Shown here piece by piece: positions 58,001 through 64,000 of a stretch of 64,000 bases of DNA (within the stretch, counting starts at the first letter, position 1; each line of letters opens with the position of its first letter). This DNA comes from Takakia lepidozioides. Lineage: Eukaryota > Streptophyta > Takakiopsida > Takakiales > Takakiaceae. Both the position numbers and the translations under genes were made by a program. The notes under the pieces were generated by a model that was not told the origin of the DNA, made no database searches, and worked only from the letters and a program-made list of their open reading frames with translations. The stretch is taken from contig CM060732.1 of the NCBI GenBank assembly GCA_030704615.1, forward strand, positions 44,497,053 to 44,561,052. The letters are read 5' to 3'.

Positions 58001-58575
58001 ATAGCTAGTGGACAACTACATGGCATGAAATCAGTGGCACTTTCCATTCTTTATTTTGAGCCTAGTTGATCCATGGCCACTCCTTGTGGTGTTCTTTTAT
58101 TAAGGGATTGCCTGACTTGTGATCCTGTGTGGGATAGGCGGAGGTGGCAATGAGGGCCCAAGGCAAGCCGGGCATGACAGACGAGCAGGTGCTCCTCTGT
58201 GTCCTTGTCAGATGTCCAAATGAACTTCAGGTTCATGGTTTTCACAATTGCAAAAGCACGGCTGCATACTTTTCCAAGTGTCTTTGTCTGTCCCCCTCCA
58301 AATTGTCAAGCATAATCATACTAAGCATGGTCTATTAAAGCCATAACAGTCATATATGGACAAGGAATACGTATTTTCTCTAACAGTGTGACTATATCCT
58401 GCTTCTCACGAAATCCGATCTTTCTTGCTCTCTGCAGGTTGCAGATTTTGTGTCGAGATACATACCTGCTTACAAAGCCTACTTGCCACCTCTTTATAGC
58501 AAAGGTCCCCGTGGGGCTATACCAGAGCACACACTGAGATTGGACATAAACCAAGCCCGAAATCCAATTGGCTAG
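52048..58575 (+). CDS. GLYK: D-glycerate 3-kinase, chloroplast type, 12 exons
   Basis: Phosphorylates D-glycerate to 3-phosphoglycerate with ATP, the last step of photorespiration in the chloroplast. Exons: 52048-52376, 53934-54171, 54758-54837, 55003-55054, 55298-55339, 55791-55869, 56622-56653, 57186-57254, 57335-57448, 57712-57828, 58138-58188 and 58438-58575. Phases agree throughout, giving about 446 residues. Visible: transit peptide from MAAVVPMVSWG (an upstream in-frame ATG at 51982 adds 22 residues), ELYEFICRGPLLRKTG, KVRIYHYYVPVFWWC, P-loop GISAPQGCGKTT, ISIDDFYLTADEQ, LRGNAGSHNLQLGTDT, KAKLPRYNK, GDRAEPSTWPEVEGP, VLFEGWMLGFEPL, YYDAWHRLIDSWIIVQ, YIPAYKAYLPPLYS and the end ARNPIG. 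Intron 1 uses a GC donor (AG|GCAAGG) and contains a LINE. Intron 6 has a weak donor (GTCCGC). No disabling change was seen. Confidence 0.94.
52470..53807 (+). mobile_element. 5'-truncated LINE in GLYK intron 1, with 14-bp TSD
   Basis: Encodes the C-terminal part of a non-LTR reverse transcriptase: LQELIDCAKRYFDLWGLEAN, SYTYLGVEFSSNCNWDAHIW, then after frameshifts KVRWWGQLQHMP, and a zinc-binding tail CPLCGQSEDSIHFLIHC (C-x2-C-x7-H-x4-C). Frameshifts lie near 52940 and 53290, with a stop at 53111. TCTCACCCCGCTGC is present on both sides (52456-52469 and 53808-53821), the mark of target-primed insertion. It has the same orientation as the host gene. Inactive. Confidence 0.92.
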
Positions 58576-61500
58576 TCATGAGATCTTATCCCTTCTTCAC
58601 ATCACAGTCCGCATCATGCAAAACCAGACCATTGATGAACATGTAGCATGGCATGAGGCGCAAGCTGTCAGCTGGAGTGTGGAACCTGGAGCCTTCTGTG
58701 AGACATGAAGGTGATAACAGTCCCTTTCAAATGTTTATCCACACACAGGCTTCTCCAACAGCCCTGCTGAGCTCCCTTCAGGACTGCACATGTTCCATGC
58801 TCATACATTTGCTGGGACGGCTGTAATCTGCTAAATTTACCTTCATATAGGTTGTTTTAAACCCTGTGCATATGTCATATGTACACATGACTTTTCTTAA
58901 TCCAAATTCTGTTTGGCAGTCCCATTTGCAGTCATATATCTAAAAACATATCTAATTTTCTCATTTGAAAGAGAGGGGATGGAAGCCCTGAAATCGAATT
59001 GAAATCGAGTCCATGAAGAGAAATGTGCGAATGAGAGGTGCAAATTATTACTGAAGTGAAGATAAAGATAGAGTTTCTTCAACGTCCAGTGACGTTACAG
59101 AGCCTACTGCTCAACACACAGCCCATCGAGGGGCCAATGGATGGTTGAAGGCTCAATAAGAAGCATGAAAGGTGAAGGCAGATAAGATTTGGATTCCACA
59201 AACAGCCTAAAGAATGTTGCATCTTATGTCCCACAGGGAACCAAGACAACATCAGCCATAAGCAACTTATCACGCGCCCTTGATAAAGTAAAAGAGAGCC
59301 TGCCAATGCAGTAAGGTGAAAGGTGCAAAAAATGCAGCTGCAGCTGATGCCTGCCAATGCAGCTGATGGCCAAAGTGTTTATTGTCTCCCCCCGTCAAAT
59401 GAGCCTTCCACAATAGCATGTAGTGTCATGCATATCATAACGTTGCATATTTGGTGTTTGTTGGTTTGGGTTGCAAAATAAATAAAAACAATTGACCTTA
59501 TTGATATATTCTTGCAATCATAAACTAACACTTGTGTTTGAGGGAAAAAAATGAATTAGTTATATTGTATGAACTTATATATTAATGTCAGAGTTTAATA
59601 CTATCCAATAGTTTCATCGAAATTCGACCTTTACGCACTGGAATATAACTTATATATAACAAATAAACCTACAAATAACAATGAATGTGTATTATATTCG
59701 AGGTTGGGTACATATTCTTAGATGGAATTGAGGATGACATTGTAGTTACACAATTGGCATTCTCCAACTATTGCAAAAATAATGAAAAATATTATGAACT
59801 GTCACAACAAGTTTGTTTAATTGGAGAGATGATAGTAGATTTGCAACATGGTTGAAACAAAATACACATTTGGGAGATTTGTTACACCTTCGCAATCCAA
59901 AGTTCTCCAAGTTTTTGCGCCTCATTTTGTTTCTTGCCAAAAAAAACATCTCTTGGATTGTATTCGTAGCATGGATGATGATCATTTATTGGCTTTGAAA
60001 CAAGAGAGATGGCTATGGTGGTGATTAATTCTATCCTTCATTTGTCAATAATTGTACCAATACAACGGTAACACAATCGATTGTGTCATTGTTGACATAA
60101 TTCATTTGAGGCAATTCAAAACACAAACTAGCCACTGCCTCTTAAATAATGGATCATCTCTTTCCATGTGAACGACCATATAAGACCTTTAGCAGGAGTT
60201 TTTGACACCTTGATTGAATACAATGATGAAGATGCTCAAATAAACTTTGTTGGCATTTAAGGAACACATTTTGAATGCACATGTGGACAATATCGTGCAA
60301 GTTGTTGGGGCTATGGATGCCCCCCATGAGTTTAGCTCTCGAATTCTACATTCCTGCCTAGATTCAAACACATTGAAAGTCCTTTGCTAGAAAATTTTGA
60401 GCACAATATGATGAACCTCCCACCATGAGCTCTCCTACTTTGAGAGCAGTTCCTCTAATAACCTCATAAAACCTCCCCCATGCCCCCAATCATTGGTGCC
60501 ATGCAACTTGGCACCGTGCTACATTTGCACTTTGCTCACGCAAAGAGCAGTATAACTGAAATAAATCCAATTTCCTACAGCATTACAAATACAAAAAACT
60601 TCCATGGGCACCCATTACTGCAAAAGAACTCTACATTTTGGAATAGTTGTGAAAGGAAAATCCAAACAAAGCAATGCATTACTTTGACCGACGAATTCAG
60701 ATTCAGACAATGGTGGAAGTTTCCATATTGTTGATTCTACAAAAATCCAGAATATGTGAGAAGATAGCCCATCTTCTCATTATTCAAATGTTGAACACAA
60801 ATGATGAAGTGATCAATGTTGTCAAAATTCTTTGATTACGAAAAACGACATCATCGACCTAAAAAATCTTGCTCCAATCTTACATTAACATCATAGTTCA
60901 CCAACATATAGATTGCCTAATTCCAACCTTGTGTTGTCATTTACTTCAATGCACCGCTAATTGTCATACAACGATTGATAGTTATAAGTTTATCAACTAT
61001 TGCACTGTCGATTTCTAATGACATTTCATTATGATGTTCTATTCATCAAACCACCAAAAAGAAGGTTTTAAATTCATATCTGACATTTCATCTTCTTATT
61101 TATTTTCATTTAAAACCTTCTTCCATAACACATTGTTCAACTTATGCTCAAAGCCTTCGACAATCGCAGTTTTTCTTTCCCGCAAGCCATCATGGATGTT
61201 GTAAAAACTGATGACTAGATAAATAAGCCACCACATGTATGTAAAGAAGCATAATGCAAAATAGTTATAAGATACTAATGAAAAATTGCATATGAATTCA
61301 TTCGAATATGTAATGCATGAAGAAGTCACCAAAAAATGAAATAATGTTTAGGCGGTGGAGATGTATCATCGTCGATACCTACACATAGTGTAGAATTGGG
61401 ACTTGTTGAAGCGGATCACTTGGAATCGGTCCACCTTATCCACCCACAACTCTTTTAGCACGGTCTCTCATTGCGTCGAGTACCCACTCCTGTGTAGAGG

Positions 61501-63019
61501 TATTTTGGCCTGGATCGATGGCACAACACATTTAGGCAATGGGTGATGCTCGGGCATGTAGGTGTGCAAAATCGGTTTGGGTGTCTCCCTTCTTGCGTCC
61601 TTTTACCTACAAAAACGAGAGCAATGTTGTTCAAGCATCATGTAAGCAAAAAATAGGTACAATCTTGTTACATCTCCCCCAAATAAAGAAAAAAACATGT
61701 AAAATATAATATGTGATCTACGTTGGCTGTGACGGCAAGTTGGCCGCAGGGAGAGCCCGACAACACAAACATAACATTTTATCCCAAGCGTAGAGGCTTC
61801 CCATAAGCTACGTGTAAGATATCTTTTTGTAAGAATCTTCAAGGTATCTTTCGTCTCAAAGTACACTTTATGACTTATAAAACCGGGCATGAACCCCATA
61901 GTGGTTATGAAATTCTGGAACTTTAGTACTTGTTCGTGTCATTCGAATATCCGATCAATTTTGAAAAAGTTGTTCTATCCTATCACAATCCATAATTAAT
62001 AATAGCAAAGATGGGATTGTGGCCCGTGGGAGCAATTCCAAATGAGAAAACACATTTGCACGAATGTGCATGTAATCACGATACACGGCGACGGGAGGGG
62101 ATGGTGTATGATGCCATGGCATAGAGAGAGAAACCATTATAAATACACCACTACAACCACTACTACTCTATCAAGCCAAACAATGGTGACATGATTTATG
62201 TTGGTAAGTGCGTATACAGCCTCATGGCCAGACCATTAATCAAGTTAACAAACTTGATCTCCTATTGCAATGGCTGACCAATATAATGCATAATTCATTT
62301 TATGTATTCTGTTCAATTATCAAAATAGCTGCAAGCATTAAACGTCATGACCTTTAGCATGCATCAATAGCCTAATTAATGAAAATTTATAAGACTACCA
62401 CATGAGTTTTACTTGAAATATCGATAGAAGATAATATATGGATGTTGGGTTAGCTTCTTAATCTGTAACTTCTCTTGACCCATAGTTTATTTTTGAATTT
62501 GCTAGAGGCCCTTTGCTCATTTAATGGGATTTAATTTCTTCAGACAACATGTTGAGGAACGGAGGGAGGTTTAGAGTTAGACGATTGCGGCATTACAGTT
62601 CAACAACAGACAATTAGTTGTCGTTGGGATCCAAGCGTGGATCAATTATTTTCAAAAGTGAAGGTTCTCAAAAAGTGTATTAAAAGATTCTACATTGTGC
62701 GAACCTGAAATCATACAAATTCCTTGTAATTCGATAACCCAATTCTAAAATTTGTCAGTGACCCTGAATGAACAATAAGTCATAATTCGACGCAGCCCAA
62801 TTGCCTAGTGTTGCATTTTAGATGATTGTCTCTTACAACCAATAAATAAGGGCCTCAGGTTTGTGTTAGGTGTGAAGATTAGAGGGTGGTCAAGGAATTA
62901 AACGCGAGGGTTATAGTAAGCTACACCAGGAGTTGAATTAATAACTGTCGTGTAAGGGGGTAAGAAAAAAAGATAGGAAGGCGACAGATATTAAATTGGG
63001 GATGGTTCCAACGCAAAAT
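58576..63019. other. AT-rich gene-poor region
   Basis: After the GLYK 3' UTR no gene is recognised. Protein-like pieces on the plus strand (59813-59998, 60480-60734) and minus strand (61603-61899, 61955-62137) have no family I can name and could be old transposon remnants. No clear LTR, TIR or tRNA is seen. Confidence 0.45.
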
Positions 63020-63470
63020 TGGGGTAAAAAGGTGCACGTGGTGGTTTCTAAGGATGACATGTGTCCCAGGGCAGCCTTCTAGAAAGGTCCCACCGCCTTG
63101 AGAGGGTATATAAAGGAGAGCCCTTGCCTTTTACTACTTTCTTACTAATTTACTACTTACTAACATAGTAAATAGTGGGCTCTGCAGATGTAGGGCCCAA
63201 AAAAAACACAAACATAGGAATATGCGGTACACCATGCCATAATAAATTAATAGCAGCAAGGCAAATGATGAATAAGCCCCCTGGATGTGAACCATGCATG
63301 TTTGTTGTAGCTCTGCTAGATATTGAACGGCTGATTTTTGTAGTGTGTATCTCCCCCCTAAAGCCTGTTGCTGTCACCCCTAAGGCTCCTGTTGGTCTCA
63401 GTCTGTGTAAAAATTAAGGATACCTCACAGATCCCGTAAAAGCGTCTAAGTCCCAAGCAGCCCTCTAACA
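63020..63470 (-). mobile_element. LTR of a minus-strand retroelement (right-hand end only defined)
   Basis: On the minus strand the purine tract GAGAGGAGGAGGGGTAAA (63488-63471) is followed by TGTTAGAGGG at 63470, a typical start of a 3' LTR. A TATA-like CTTTATATACCC lies at about 63104-63115. The far end is not resolved and 63020 is a guess. The TATA block is shared with 39836-39910. Confidence 0.5.
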
Positions 63471-63522
63471 TTTACCCCTCCTCCTCTCAAAAAGCCGTGT
63501 CCTCACGGTTTACTGTTTGGGA

Positions 63523-64000
63523 TTAGCAAACCTTTATGAGCGAGCACCCTTGTGATGTTGAGAGTCTCGTGAAGGACTCCGTGTGAGCCTGTGTCCTGTC
63601 ACTGGTTGAGGGAGATGATTGAGCACTACCTGGAAATGTCAGTCCTTCCTTTGGCTGATATCGAGGTAATCTTTCAGGAATAGGAGACCCCCGTCGCTTC
63701 TTCTCTGCCATCTGAATTGCATAGTCCTCTGCCATGTCAAAAGAGTCCGCTGAAGAACCAGTAGTATCAGAATCGTCTTCCCCCCTGAAGTGTTTTAACG
63801 GTCGAACTCTAACTGGAATCCTCTAGGGCATACAATGTGGTCCCACCATGTCTGGAAGTTTAATCTGTAAAACTTGTTGTAAGCGCTGAATTGCAAAATT
63901 GGTGAAGACCCTGAACTCCTTGTCTGTCCAGGTGAGTGGTGTACCAATGACTTGTGAATTGTGCAAGTTTTTCCATGTCTCATGGCCCTTAAAGAAAATA
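63523..64000 (-). mobile_element. C-terminal end of a retroelement polyprotein, partial
   Basis: An open minus-strand frame enters from the right edge: FKGHETWKNLHNSQVIGTPL, EFRVFTNFAIQRLQQVLQ, then after a TAG at 63825-63823 RIPVRVRPLKHFRGEDD, AEDYAIQMAEKKRRGSPIPE and a stop at 63523. It ends just before the purine tract and LTR, so it is the 3' end of the element's coding region. The domain itself is not recognised. Apart from the one TAG it is open for about 150 codons. Confidence 0.55.

Overview
The window is nuclear DNA of a land plant. Intron-bearing genes with GT-AG junctions include a GH17 glucanase, a plant-type MAP kinase and a chloroplast-type D-glycerate 3-kinase. There is also a DYW-class PPR relic, a mitochondrial nad5 fragment and many nested transposons. 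The monotonous PPR repeats and the TE style suggest a fern or other non-seed plant; that is inference, and no species is claimed.

Layout. 1-2.2 kb: broken PPR-DYW sequence. 3-9.7 kb: a MITE-like element, tandem repeats, and two RPA70-like pseudogene copies facing each other as a roughly 1-kb inverted repeat. 11-13.3 kb (-): an intact single-exon DUF2828/vWA protein. 14.9-17.5 kb (-): a five-exon secreted beta-1,3-glucanase with an X8 domain. 19-20 kb: organelle-like DNA. 21.6-36.5 kb: a nested transposon complex. 36.8-39.9 kb: more repeats and a complete tRNA-derived SINE. 42.4-44.1 kb (-): an intact two-exon group C-like MAPK. 48.1-51.2 kb (-): a predicted plastid membrane protein. 52.0-58.6 kb (+): D-glycerate 3-kinase, 12 exons, with a LINE in intron 1. 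59-64 kb: AT-rich, gene-poor DNA ending in part of another LTR retroelement.

The most unusual part is 21.6-36.5 kb. Two copies of one unfamiliar, intron-rich gene family occur there. Its C-terminal half looks like a permuted (beta-class) SAM-dependent DNA amino-methyltransferase. Copy B (minus strand) is split by an insertion of about 11.3 kb and separately by a CACTA transposon with a 3-bp target duplication, which itself carries mitochondrial nad5 DNA. Copy A (plus strand) lies inside the 11.3-kb insertion beside a Ty3/gypsy pol whose integrase ends in a decayed PHD finger. One middle exon of copy A is inverted. Nearly all premature stops here are TAG or TGA where CAG or CGA would fit, as expected from decay of methylated DNA.

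Five genes look functional: DUF2828 protein, glucanase, MAPK, plastid membrane protein and glycerate kinase. They share no pathway. The last two are divergent neighbours with predicted plastid products.
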